NCBI GenBank assembly: GCA_018812505.1
Contig: JAHJDK010000107.1
Span: forward strand, 1 to 8,206
DNA length: 8,206 nucleotides
Direction of reading: 5' to 3'
Source: Nanobdellota archaeon
GTDB lineage: Archaea > Nanobdellota > Nanobdellia > Woesearchaeales > GCA-2686295
Shown here: one piece after another, positions 1-6,246 of the stretch
How the letters are laid out: every line of letters begins with the position of its first letter
Numbering within the stretch: position 1 is the first letter of the stretch
The notes under the pieces: generated by a model
Databases searched by the model: none
What the model was told of the DNA's origin: nothing
What the model saw: only the letters and a program-made list of their open reading frames with translations
Position numbers and translations under genes: made by a program

Positions 1-2
1 AG

Positions 3-128
3 CTTATTCCATTGAAGGAAATGGGTCAGCCAACTGATGTTGCAAATGCTGTTAAATATTTGGCTTCTGAAGATGCTAAGTATATTTCAGGCGTTGTTTT
101 GAAAGTTGATGGTGGAATTAGCTTTTAG
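3..128 (+). CDS. C-terminal fragment of a short-chain dehydrogenase/reductase (FabG-like), 5' end outside window
   Basis: The first 41 codons after base 2 read as the tail of a classical short-chain dehydrogenase/reductase and end at TAG 126-128. Visible family marks are the MGQPTDVANAVKYLASEDA helix, which matches the usual G-x-P-x-D-[VI]-A segment, and the closing YISGVVLKVDGG strand, which contributes to the cofactor and tetramer interface in this family. The catalytic Ser-Tyr-Lys residues and the Rossmann fold lie upstream and are not visible. The nearest relatives by motif are 3-oxoacyl-ACP reductases, but many sugar and alcohol dehydrogenases share this tail, so the substrate cannot be named. 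Codons mostly end in T (GCT, GTT, GAT), like the gene at 7712 and unlike the MNT/HEPN pair. Family identity is confident; function is not. Confidence 0.9.
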   Translation, partial: LIPLKEMGQPTDVANAVKYLASEDAKYISGVVLKVDGGISF

Positions 129-232
129 TATGCCAGAAATAGATATTAAAACGAGATGTATCTAAGATAGTATAGCATTATGGAATCTTGTTAAAAACCG
201 GCTCAATTGCAAGTTCATTAATTACACCTCAA

Positions 233-247
233 ACACATATTATGTGT
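233..247. repeat. 15-base palindrome, 7-bp arms
   Basis: ACACATA-T-TATGTGT is a perfect inverted repeat with a single central base. As DNA it could bind a dimeric regulator. As RNA its zero-length loop makes it a poor hairpin. No promoter is visible beside it, so a role is not supported beyond the symmetry. Confidence 0.5.
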
Positions 248-292
248 AAAACACTTCATGTAAATGCCTTGCTTGCATTCCGACGGTTTTAC
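246..292. repeat. Nested stem-loop: GTAAAAC/GTTTTAC around AATGC/GCATT
   Basis: The outer arms GTAAAAC (246-252) and GTTTTAC (286-292) enclose an inner 5-bp hairpin AATGC (263-267)/GCATT (275-279) with a 7-base loop. The element overlaps the end of the 233-247 palindrome, so the two foldings would compete. No RNA family is recognised. Confidence 0.4.
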
Positions 293-351
293 CCCTCAAT
301 GTATCTCCCAAACCTCTTTTCAACCCAAGTTTGACAGTTAAATAATTAAGA

Positions 352-398
352 GTCCTTAGAATTGTTTGGTTTACTATGACACAAACAAAACTAAGGAC
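352..398. repeat. 47-base imperfect hairpin followed by a T7 run
   Basis: GTCCTTAG (352-359) pairs with CTAAGGAC (391-398). A symmetric AA/AA internal loop follows, and then TTGTTTG (362-368) pairs with CAAACAA (382-388) around a 13-base loop. That is 15 Watson-Crick pairs in all. A run of seven T lies 12 bases after the right arm (411-417). It could end the dehydrogenase transcript, be a small structured RNA, or be paired terminal repeats of a very short element. The stem is too AT-rich and the T run too distant for a classic bacterial terminator. Confidence 0.5.
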
Positions 399-435
399 AA
401 ATACAATAAATTTTTTTGGTTAAGTAAGTATTCTT

Positions 436-449
436 TTAATTGCAATTAA
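436..449. repeat. Perfect 14-bp palindrome TTAATTGCAATTAA
   Basis: This even-length perfect palindrome has no spacer. It is followed within ten bases by a repeat of its half-site (GAATTAA). It lies about 115 bases upstream of the TATA box at 563. Such a site could be a dimer operator, but AT-rich DNA produces palindromes easily. Confidence 0.4.
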
Positions 450-464
450 CATCGGAATTAACAG

Positions 465-489
465 AAGTTTTTCTCGTAGAGAAAAATTT
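465..489. repeat. Strong short hairpin, TTTTTCTC-GTA-GAGAAAAA
   Basis: A perfect 8-bp stem (468-475 with 479-486) closes a 3-base GTA loop. It extends by a G·U pair and two A-T pairs to 465-489. It sits about 75 bases before the TATA box of the next gene, so it is not in that gene's mRNA. It could belong to a transcript entering from the left. Confidence 0.45.
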
Positions 490-562
490 GGGAAAGGAAC
501 GAAAGAAAAAATCAAGAGAAACTTTGCCACATAGTCACTTATTAGTGGTAAAAATAGAAAGA

Positions 563-570
563 TTTATATA
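563..570 (+). promoter_or_regulatory. Archaeal TATA box for the gene at 593
   Basis: TTTATATA, preceded by a purine-rich AAAGA that suits a BRE. Counting about 26 bases from its centre puts transcription start within a few bases of the ATG at 593. There is no GGAG-like site before that ATG. The mRNA is therefore predicted to be leaderless. Confidence 0.7.
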
Positions 571-592
571 CTATTTAATTTTAAGTTAATCT

Positions 593-1039
593 ATGAGACC
601 ATTAATTGCTGTAGGAATGGTTGAAGGAGAATTGCTTCCACCATATCACTCAGATATACCTTCTAGTAAAATTCAAAGTATTGCTAATCTTGTTAAAGAA
701 AGAGGTGGATTAGAACATAAGTCTAGTGTAGATGCAGCAAAAAAATTGAATGAATTATATTATGATGGGCATCGTGAAGTAGAGATAATTGGGAGTTGGG
801 GACAATTTTGTGTCCCAGCATTAATTGCTGAAGTATTGGAACAAGGTATGATTGCATTTGTTCCAGATGAACTTATTATCTATGCCAAATCACCTGGACC
901 GAAGATATTACCTTACTCTTTAGATTTGCCCTCTGCTGTAAGGCACTATAATGCTGCTAAACATTCTTATCAAGGAGGTAGTTGTGTAAGATTTCAGTAC
1001 CAAGAAAAAGACCGTATTCATATATTTACTCCTGAATAA
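593..1039 (+). CDS. Hypothetical 148-aa protein, faint isochorismatase-like pattern
   Basis: The family is not recognised with confidence. The stretch at residues 62-93 (VEIIGSWGQFCVPALIAEVLEQGMIAFVPDE) follows the pattern of the catalytic strand and helix of cysteine hydrolases of the isochorismatase/nicotinamidase fold: hydrophobic strand, Gly, Cys-Val, helix, Gly, strand, Pro-Asp. Cys73 is where the nucleophile would be. The N-terminus (LIAVGMVEGEL) also resembles the family's first strand, but the expected catalytic Asp is Gly, and the spacing to the Cys is short (about 65 residues instead of roughly 100 or more). It may be a trimmed, non-canonical relative, or the likeness may be chance. 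No signal peptide or membrane segment is visible. The ATG is supported by the TATA box at 563, which implies a leaderless mRNA. The gene stands alone, convergent with the minus-strand genes to its right. That it is a real gene is likely; its function is unknown. Confidence 0.75.
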   Translation: MRPLIAVGMVEGELLPPYHSDIPSSKIQSIANLVKERGGLEHKSSVDAAKKLNELYYDGHREVEIIGSWGQFCVPALIAEVLEQGMIAFVPDELIIYAKSPGPKILPYSLDLPSAVRHYNAAKHSYQGGSCVRFQYQEKDRIHIFTPE

Positions 1040-1171
1040 TTAATTGAAAAACTAAAGCCAATAATAATTCTACGTACAAGCGCAAGAATATTAAGCCAAG
1101 GCCCTTAAATTTAAGCCTCACGCCCCTTCTGGAGATTATAGCAATGATTATACACAATCATCCAAACAATA

Positions 1172-1201
1172 CTCTTTTTCTATTCTTTCTTTTGTTTTAT
1201 T
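1172..1201 (+). terminator. T-rich tract, likely archaeal terminator after the 593 gene
   Basis: A stretch dominated by T (runs of five, three and four) sits about 130 bases after the stop at 1039. Archaeal RNA polymerase ends transcription at oligo-T without needing a hairpin. The small stem at 1144-1161 lies just before it. The distance from the gene makes the assignment moderate. Confidence 0.4.
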
Positions 1202-1232
1202 AAAAAAAGGCTTAATAAGTTTATTGAAATAA

Positions 1233-1242
1233 AATTTATAAG
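1233..1242 (+). promoter_or_regulatory. Orphan TATA-like box, possible small RNA promoter
   Basis: AATTTATAAG fits an archaeal TATA box, but no ORF follows. A start near 1264 would give an RNA running into the hairpin at 1278-1296 with its T runs. AT-rich DNA makes such boxes common by chance, so this is only a candidate. Confidence 0.2.
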
Positions 1243-1277
1243 TCGAAACACCTATTTAATAGTTAGAGGTAAGTTAT

Positions 1278-1296
1278 AAAAAGCTTTTTGCTTTTT
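1278..1296 (+). repeat. Hairpin AAAAAGC-TTTTT-GCTTTTT
   Basis: A perfect 7-bp stem with a five-T loop and a right arm ending in T5. It could act as a hairpin plus T-tract terminator for plus-strand transcription through this region. No gene is attached to it. Confidence 0.4.
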
Positions 1297-1371
1297 GAAC
1301 ATCAAAAACCAGAGGCTTTTGTATGTAAGAAGTATTATATATCGGGCTTTATACCTTAGTAGTTATACATC

Positions 1372-1401
1372 CGCTCAGAGCATTCTTTATTCTGTTAGGT
1401 G
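1372..1401 (+). repeat. Dispersed intergenic repeat, copy A
   Basis: This copy matches the copy at 6447-6476 at 23 of 30 aligned positions without gaps. Shared parts are CGYTCRGRGCAYTCTTTATT and a downstream TTAGGTG. It lies in the convergent gap between 1039 and 1627 and has the same orientation as the other copies (2339, 6447, 7638). It is the most diverged of the four clear copies. Confidence 0.6.
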
Positions 1402-1519
1402 TTTATGGCATTTTTGAGACGACAAAAGATCTAAAAAACATTATTTGTCAACGACAAGAAATTGTATTATTATACTACAATATACAAATCTTTATATATG
1501 TGAGTATATACTTACTTAC

Positions 1520-1559
1520 TTAGGTTATGATAAAAATTGCCTATAAGGCTAAAACCTAA
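1520..1559 (-). terminator. Folded terminator-like segment after the DUF3800-like gene
   Basis: TTAGGTT (1520-1526) and AACCTAA (1553-1559) form an outer 7-bp stem. Inside it GCCT (1539-1542) and AGGC (1546-1549) form a tight hairpin. Read on the minus strand, the inner hairpin is followed at once by AATTTTTATC, a T5 run. This suits the end of the minus-strand transcript that leaves the gene stop at 1627, about 80 bases upstream. Confidence 0.45.
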
Positions 1560-1583
1560 AACGGACTTTTTGAGATGAATCTG

Positions 1584-1621
1584 CTTCGCAGGTCGCTCGA
1601 AGGGGTTGAGGGGCAATGCCC
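1584..1621. repeat. GC-rich patch with two inverted repeats, possible fifth interrupted repeat copy
   Basis: In AT-rich surroundings this patch holds CTTCG (1584-1588)/CGAAG (1598-1602) and the perfect palindrome GGGCA-A-TGCCC (1611-1621). It starts six bases beyond the stop codon of the minus-strand gene (1627-1629). The order TCGCTCG, then GGGGCA, then TCCTTTATTTC repeats the order seen in the dispersed repeat (CGCTCG-GGGCA-CTCTTTATT) with extra bases inserted. It may therefore be a longer, folded version of the same element. Confidence 0.4.
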
Positions 1622-1626
1622 ATCCT

Positions 1627-2277
1627 TTATTTCTTCTTTTTTGTTTTTGAAAATCTTGATTTATTAAATACTCTGTCAAAGAAACTATAGTGCACATCAT
1701 CCCCAATTATATTGAAATTGTTCAATTTCTCTAAATCCTTTATTTTGACTTTTCTATATGCTGCTGCAATGAAATCTGCAAGCCTTATTAAGAAAACATT
1801 CTTTGCGAATCCGACTGTAAACTCAATTCGTCTATTTTTTGTTTCAGAAAGATATGTGCAGAAGTCAATAACTTTCTGGATATCCAAATAGTTCTCATTG
1901 CAGACAGTCAATCTATATCTGCTGTTTGTAAAAGTGACTTGTTTTAATAAGGCAAAATATAGGACTGAATAGATTCGTTCTGACAAAAAAGAGATGTCCT
2001 TATATTCCTTAATAAATTCAAACCATTTATTAGACTTGAATCTGATTGTATGCATTTTCAAACCATTCTTATTCAAGAAAGTGACTATCTTTAGTAATTC
2101 TTCAGGCGTTCTTTTCGTGCCTTTCTGTGAAGACTTATAGAAAACTGAAAACTCCCTCTTGAATTTCTTCTCCAAGTGACCAATCTCTTGAGTTTTAACA
2201 CTTGCCAAGCCAATAAATATAGTTTCACAAGGCTGCCCACTCGTATCGATTGCAATTTCTAAATACAGTCTACTCAT
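1627..2277 (-). CDS. DUF3800-like protein (possible RNase H fold), 216 aa
   Basis: The N-terminal strand LYLEIAIDTSGQP (residues 4-16) and the late motif FLIRLADFIAAAYRK (162-176) match the start and end signatures of DUF3800 proteins, normally [FIY]-x-D-E-S-G and L-x-L-A-D-x-I-A. DUF3800 is regarded as RNase H-like, and the acidic residues of these two motifs form its presumed active site. Here the first motif is D11-T-S-G, so the usual Glu is Thr, while D168 is present. The length fits the family. The C-terminus is a basic tail (KTKKKK). The start has a TATA box about 34 bases upstream and the mRNA leader would be only about 8 bases. The gene follows the GH15 gene in the same direction after 105 bases, with its own promoter, so a functional link to the sugar genes is not implied. 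Family members occur as solo genes and near mobile or defence loci. The assignment is moderate because it rests on two motifs. Confidence 0.7.
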   Translation of the reverse strand: MSRLYLEIAIDTSGQPCETIFIGLASVKTQEIGHLEKKFKREFSVFYKSSQKGTKRTPEELLKIVTFLNKNGLKMHTIRFKSNKWFEFIKEYKDISFLSERIYSVLYFALLKQVTFTNSRYRLTVCNENYLDIQKVIDFCTYLSETKNRRIEFTVGFAKNVFLIRLADFIAAAYRKVKIKDLEKLNNFNIIGDDVHYSFFDRVFNKSRFSKTKKKK

Positions 2278-2305
2278 CAGTCAAAGAAAACTGTTTGCTC
2301 TTTTT

Positions 2306-2315
2306 AAATTTATAG
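2306..2315 (-). promoter_or_regulatory. TATA box for the DUF3800-like gene
   Basis: On the minus strand this reads CTATAAATTT. Counting about 26 bases from its centre gives a start near 2285, roughly 8 bases before the ATG at 2277. It shows the gene can be transcribed separately from the GH15 gene upstream. Confidence 0.6.
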
Positions 2316-2338
2316 ATTGATTTTGAGCACAATTCTTC

Positions 2339-2360
2339 GCTCGGGGCACACTCTTTTTTC
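2339..2360 (+). repeat. Dispersed intergenic repeat, copy B
   Basis: CGCTCGGGGCACACTCTTTT shares CGCTCGGGGCA and CTCTTT with copies C and D, with two extra bases (CA) in the middle. It fills the 105-base spacer between the GH15 stop and the DUF3800-like gene, just upstream of the latter's TATA box. GGGG (2343-2346) and CCCC (2360-2363) could pair around a 13-base loop. Confidence 0.6.
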
Positions 2361-2382
2361 CCCTTTAAAGTAAGTTTTATTT

Positions 2383-4191
2383 CTATTTCACTCTTTTTCT
2401 TTTTCCTTCTAATTGGAGTTTTATTCTTTTCTGTGACCACTCGCTTAGAAGTATGGATGAATTTATCATTGCTACATGGGTGTAGGCTTGTGGAAAGTTT
2501 CCTACAAGAGCATTGCTTATACTGAAGTCTTCAGAGTAAAGCCCTAGATGATTAGAATGTTTTTTTAGTTGCCTATATATGCTAAGTGACTGCTTCTGCT
2601 TTCCTATACTATAAAGTGCATCCAGAAGCCAAAAAGAGCAGATTGTAAAATAGCTTGCTGATTTTCCAAAATCATCTTTCTTTCTGTATCTTTTGACTTT
2701 AAAACCGTCAGCCAATTCTTTCTTAATTCTTAGAATGGTGTTCTTAAGTTTTTCATCTTTAAAATTAAGAAATTCATGATAAGACATCATTAAATTAGCC
2801 GCATCCATTTCTTTGGAGCCATAATTCATTATAAAAGCTTTATTTTGGTTCAATCCTTTTTCCAGTATGTCCTCTTTGATTTTATCCTCTATAGCAGCCC
2901 ATTTTGCTACATGCCTTTTCTTCCCAAGTTTTTCAGCTATTTTCTTTGCTCTGCTCATACCAATATAGCAGAGAAGTTTTGAATATAGAAAATGTTCTGT
3001 CTTTCCGCGAAACTCCCATATACCATGGTCTTTTTTGTACCAATTATGTTCTATTTCATAAACTAAATATTTTACAAACTGCCAGTATTTTAGAGGAATC
3101 TTGGATTCAAATTCATAATACACAAAATAAAGGTACATTATGTCAATGATGCTTCCATAGATATCATTTTGTTTCTGACTGTGAGCAGCATTCCCAACTC
3201 TTACAGGCTTTGAGCCTTGGTAACCCTGAAGGTGTTTTAGCTCTTTTTCAATCAAATTGTGTTCTCCTTCGATACCATACATTATTTGCATTTTTTTCTC
3301 TGATTTTGAAGTAGCGTCTATAATAAACTCGATCAATTTTTTTGCCTCGTAATCTCTACCAATCTTTTTCAAAGCATCTGCTGTGAAAGAAGCATCTCTT
3401 ACCCAACAAAATCTATAGTCAAAAGTCCTATCAGAACCAACTTCTTCAGGAATTGAAGTTGTAGGCGCAGCCAATATAGCGCCTGTTTCTGAATAAGTTA
3501 AAAGCTTCAGAGTTAAAGCAGACCTTATTATGTCTTCTCTGTTTCTCTCAGGAAGAGTTAGCGTTGAAACCCATTTATACCAATACTTCTTAGTATCATT
3601 CATTAATCTCATGCATTTTTTTACATTAAAATCCTTTGCATCATCAGCTATGCCTATAACAAAATATTTTGTGTGGTCAAGTTCAATAGTCTTTTTCTTT
3701 AGAATATTTTCAAAAGAAACATTTGATATCAGGCTTACATGCAAATTCTTGTTTTTAGTAATAAGATTATATTCTACCACTTCATGTTCATTCTCTCCTA
3801 AAGCATAATTCAGTTTAGGCTCATAATGAACCTTTATTTTAGGATTACCTTTTATAGGTTTGACTATTCTTATAATTCTGTTTTGCTTATACAGCTTGCT
3901 TTTTCTTCCTGATAGAATCTTATGGTATCTCGGAAAGAAATCATAAACAACAAATTCATTTTTGGCACTCTGAAAAACTGTTTCAAGCACATTCGTGTGC
4001 TTGATATAGCTCTGGCTTAACTTGTATCTTCCAATTGGAGATATTTTAAAAGTTCCGCCAATGTCTTTATCAAGAATTTTCGCAAAAATACTAGGACTGT
4101 TAAATTTTGGAAAGCAGAACCAATCTATGCTTGTATCTTTTTTTACTAATGCACAAGTCTTACAATTTCCTATAATTCCATAATCTAACAT
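2383..4191 (-). CDS. GH15 glycoside hydrolase, trehalase/glucoamylase type, 602 aa
   Basis: This is a full-length GH15 enzyme, predicted to release glucose from an alpha-glucoside with inversion. Residues 1-200 form the N-terminal beta-sandwich typical of the prokaryotic trehalase/glucoamylase branch (MLDYGIIGNCKTCALV, then SIDWFCFPKFNSPSIFAKIL). The (alpha/alpha)6 catalytic domain follows. Its signatures are DYRFCWVRDASFT (258-270), GIEGEHNLIEKEL with HLQGYQGSKPVRVGN (306-334), HGIWEFRG (389-396), LYSEDF (551-556) and LVGNFPQAYTHVAMIN (562-577). By family knowledge E393 would be the general acid and E554 the general base. There is no signal peptide, so the substrate is probably intracellular. 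The ATG has AGGAGT upstream (4201-4206 on the minus strand) with about 9 bases of spacing. It begins 21 bases after the stop of the GT4-HAD gene, so the two form an operon. That context favours a small disaccharide such as trehalose over starch, but the motifs alone do not separate trehalase from glucoamylase. Confidence 0.93.
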   Translation of the reverse strand: MLDYGIIGNCKTCALVKKDTSIDWFCFPKFNSPSIFAKILDKDIGGTFKISPIGRYKLSQSYIKHTNVLETVFQSAKNEFVVYDFFPRYHKILSGRKSKLYKQNRIIRIVKPIKGNPKIKVHYEPKLNYALGENEHEVVEYNLITKNKNLHVSLISNVSFENILKKKTIELDHTKYFVIGIADDAKDFNVKKCMRLMNDTKKYWYKWVSTLTLPERNREDIIRSALTLKLLTYSETGAILAAPTTSIPEEVGSDRTFDYRFCWVRDASFTADALKKIGRDYEAKKLIEFIIDATSKSEKKMQIMYGIEGEHNLIEKELKHLQGYQGSKPVRVGNAAHSQKQNDIYGSIIDIMYLYFVYYEFESKIPLKYWQFVKYLVYEIEHNWYKKDHGIWEFRGKTEHFLYSKLLCYIGMSRAKKIAEKLGKKRHVAKWAAIEDKIKEDILEKGLNQNKAFIMNYGSKEMDAANLMMSYHEFLNFKDEKLKNTILRIKKELADGFKVKRYRKKDDFGKSASYFTICSFWLLDALYSIGKQKQSLSIYRQLKKHSNHLGLYSEDFSISNALVGNFPQAYTHVAMINSSILLSEWSQKRIKLQLEGKRKRVK

Positions 4192-4212
4192 CGTCTTTAA
4201 ACTCCTGATTAA

Positions 4213-6183
4213 TTATTGTTTTAACTTAACAAGCAATTCCCTAAAACCTGCTGTAGATGGTTTGTCCATTATCTGGTTTGCAAGTGATTTTAGTTTCTTG
4301 TGAGAGTTAAGAAGAGCTATTTTAAAACCAGGATTTAAGAATAATTCAACATCATTTTCCCCATCACCAACAATGATAGTACGATCCAAATCTATGTTCA
4401 TATACTTCATTGCAAGTCTTACACCAACACCTTTATCAACACCGAGTGGAAGAATCATTGTTTCATCAACATTTCTCACAAAAGAAACATTATTAGCGTA
4501 TTTTCCAAGCTGTTTTCTCACTTTATCTTCATATTTGACTTTTATACTTACAATGACTTTTCCAATAACAGTTCCCGGAAGATTCATCTCACGAATAATC
4601 CTTTTTGATTTGGTCATGTAAAAAGTATTTAGAGTAATTGTTTTTCTCGTTTTGGGAATATATATCACAGCACCATTTTCTGCAACTACACATCTCCAGA
4701 TATTAAATGCATTACAGAACTTTCTAACATACCGAATATTTCGTCCGGTTGAAAGGACCATATCAATATTTGTCTTTCTTATTTCATTCATCAAATCCCT
4801 GTCAATATCACTAACATCAAACTCAGGCTTTGGAGGATTGTCTGTTATTGTCCTGTCAAAATCAGTTATTATAGCTTTTATGTCTGAAGGTAAGAAATAT
4901 TCTAGTTTGTGAAATTCATCTTTTAACTGCCTGACCTCATCATAGAGCTGAACATGTTTCTCAATCCCAACTTCCATCTTAAAATACTTATCAACAATCT
5001 CTAATGACTTCTTCTCCATCTTACTTCTCAAAGCATCATCTTTTAGAATCTTAATCATGAATTTTGCAGTTGCATTATAATCCCCAACATTAACCAAATA
5101 ACCATTCTTTCCATTCTTTACCTGAAGAAGTATTCCACCAACCTTTGTTCCAATAATAGACTTTCCACAAGCCATTCCTTCTGTTACAGCCAAACCAAAC
5201 CCTTCATTCTTTGAAGTCAAAGCTACAATGTCAACACTGTTGTATAATTCTGGAAGAATACTATATTCAACATTACCTGTAAATATAACTTTTTTTTGTA
5301 AACCCAAATTTTTTATCAGGACTTTAACCTTTTTGAATAATTTCTCTCTGCTTTTTGAAAGCTTGTTGCTTAATGATTCTGCACCCACAAAAACAAGCAC
5401 TGCATCAGGAACTTCTTTTAGCACTTTTGGCATTGCACGAATCAGTTGTTCATGACCAGACTTTGGATCAACCCTTTGAACACACAGAATTACTTTAGCA
5501 TCTTTAGGAATGCCATATTTTTTCCTTACAACATCCTTGTTTACATTCAAAGGTTTGAAAAGTTCAGTGTTAGCGATTGGATGAATTATTACTACCTTAT
5601 CTTTATTTAAGCCCGCCTTAACTGCAGCCCTTGAATATTCTTCTGATGAGAAAACAACCTTGTCATACTCATTCAGATGTTTTACCAGAAAATCTGATAG
5701 ATGTTTTGACATGTTTTCTATAAAAGGTATGTGCCATGTTAGAATTAAAGGAGTTCCTCTTGGAACAAATTTATACGCGAATAACAATTGAAAATCATGT
5801 ATATGTACAATATCTGCATTGTTTTGTTCTAGAAGGTTTCTTATTTCTTCACCAAAATATTCATTTACTTTATTAAACTCTATGAATCCCTCCATCTCGT
5901 TGTGAGGTTTTGTAAAACCTTTATTATTATAATGACATTCTGAGTATACAGCTTCTTTAAATTTGCTGTACTGTTCCATAATTTTTGGGTCTATTGGGTC
6001 TCTTGGAACTCTTAGAACCTTAATTCCTTTTATTTCTTCTGAACTCGTTTCTCCTGAAGGTCTCAAGTGAACTTCTACAACTTCATTCCCGTTGTTAACC
6101 ATCTCTTTACAAAGATTCAGAAGGTATGTGGATACACCCCCAATATGTGGATAAAACGATTGACTCGCATAATATATTTTCAA
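4213..6183 (-). CDS. Fusion of GT4 glycosyltransferase and HAD sugar-phosphate phosphatase, 656 aa
   Basis: Residues 1-415 are a retaining GT-B glycosyltransferase of family 4. They carry the glycine loop PHIGGVSTY (12-20), VHIHDFQLLF then TWHIPF (126-154), RVDPKSGHEQLIRAM (237-251) and the E-x7-E donor site NEGFGLAVTEG (326-336; E327, E335). The HDFQ and WHIPF segments recall trehalose glycosyltransferring synthase and trehalose-phosphate synthase acceptor loops. Residues 434-656 are a type-IIB HAD phosphatase with all four motifs: DFDRT (441-445), STGR (478-481), K584 in GVDKG, and GDGEND (606-611). About 100 residues between motifs II and III make the C2 cap, and AENGA (501-505) is typical of archaeal sugar-phosphate phosphatases. 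The layout equals bifunctional sucrose-phosphate synthase/phosphatase: the first half would attach a sugar to a phosphorylated acceptor and the second remove the phosphate. The start is TTG, backed by AAAGGAGAG 8 bases upstream. The GH15 gene follows 21 bases later. Trehalose is the favoured product; sucrose or a glucosylglycerate-like solute remain possible. Confidence 0.9.
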   Translation of the reverse strand: MKIYYASQSFYPHIGGVSTYLLNLCKEMVNNGNEVVEVHLRPSGETSSEEIKGIKVLRVPRDPIDPKIMEQYSKFKEAVYSECHYNNKGFTKPHNEMEGFIEFNKVNEYFGEEIRNLLEQNNADIVHIHDFQLLFAYKFVPRGTPLILTWHIPFIENMSKHLSDFLVKHLNEYDKVVFSSEEYSRAAVKAGLNKDKVVIIHPIANTELFKPLNVNKDVVRKKYGIPKDAKVILCVQRVDPKSGHEQLIRAMPKVLKEVPDAVLVFVGAESLSNKLSKSREKLFKKVKVLIKNLGLQKKVIFTGNVEYSILPELYNSVDIVALTSKNEGFGLAVTEGMACGKSIIGTKVGGILLQVKNGKNGYLVNVGDYNATAKFMIKILKDDALRSKMEKKSLEIVDKYFKMEVGIEKHVQLYDEVRQLKDEFHKLEYFLPSDIKAIITDFDRTITDNPPKPEFDVSDIDRDLMNEIRKTNIDMVLSTGRNIRYVRKFCNAFNIWRCVVAENGAVIYIPKTRKTITLNTFYMTKSKRIIREMNLPGTVIGKVIVSIKVKYEDKVRKQLGKYANNVSFVRNVDETMILPLGVDKGVGVRLAMKYMNIDLDRTIIVGDGENDVELFLNPGFKIALLNSHKKLKSLANQIMDKPSTAGFRELLVKLKQ

Positions 6184-6191
6184 AAACTATT

Positions 6192-6200
6192 CTCTCCTTT
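6192..6200 (-). promoter_or_regulatory. Ribosome binding site that fixes the TTG start of the GT4-HAD gene
   Basis: On the minus strand this reads AAAGGAGAG and ends 8 bases before TTG at 6183. The protein from that TTG begins MKIYYASQSFYPHIGG, the expected first strand and glycine loop of a GT4 enzyme, so a later ATG would remove essential residues. Confidence 0.8.
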
Positions 6201-6246
6201 AATTTTTTTAAAACTAATTTATTATTTGTGATGATATAACCTTTTA

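Larger units (their letters stand above)
129..592. other. Intergenic region rich in inverted repeats, no gene seen
   Basis: These 464 bases lie between the dehydrogenase tail and the leaderless gene at 593. I see no convincing ORF, tRNA or rRNA. The region holds five perfect or near-perfect inverted repeats (233-247, 246-292, 352-398, 436-449, 465-489), a T7 run at 411-417, and the promoter of the next gene at its right end. This much dyad symmetry suggests one or more structured RNAs, a terminator for the dehydrogenase transcript, or a decayed mobile element, but the sequence does not decide between these. Confidence 0.6.
1040..1626. other. Convergent intergenic region, no protein gene seen
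   Basis: These 587 bases separate the 3' ends of two convergent genes. From left to right they hold a 12-bp palindrome CTTAAATTTAAG within 1104-1115, a small hairpin (ATGATT/AATCAT, 1144-1161), a T-rich tract (1172-1201), an orphan TATA-like box (1233-1242), a hairpin (1278-1296), a copy of the dispersed repeat (1372-1401), another TATA-like TTTATATATG at 1491-1500 with no gene after it, a folded segment suited to ending the minus-strand gene (1520-1559), and a GC-rich patch (1584-1621). I see no ORF worth calling and no tRNA. Confidence 0.6.

Noticed and set aside
1512..1706. 64-residue minus-strand reading frame at the end of the DUF3800-like gene
   Set aside because: It is a different frame over the gene's 3' end and the terminator-like segment, with no domain and no ribosome binding site seen.
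2904..5455. Several plus-strand reading frames of 75-92 residues opposite the GH15 and GT4-HAD genes
   Set aside because: They are antisense to strongly supported coding regions and show no family motifs.
6228..6234. GTGATGA, a match to the C box of archaeal C/D box small RNAs
   Set aside because: No CTGA D box or second C'/D' pair occurs at the usual spacing, so a C/D RNA is not supported.
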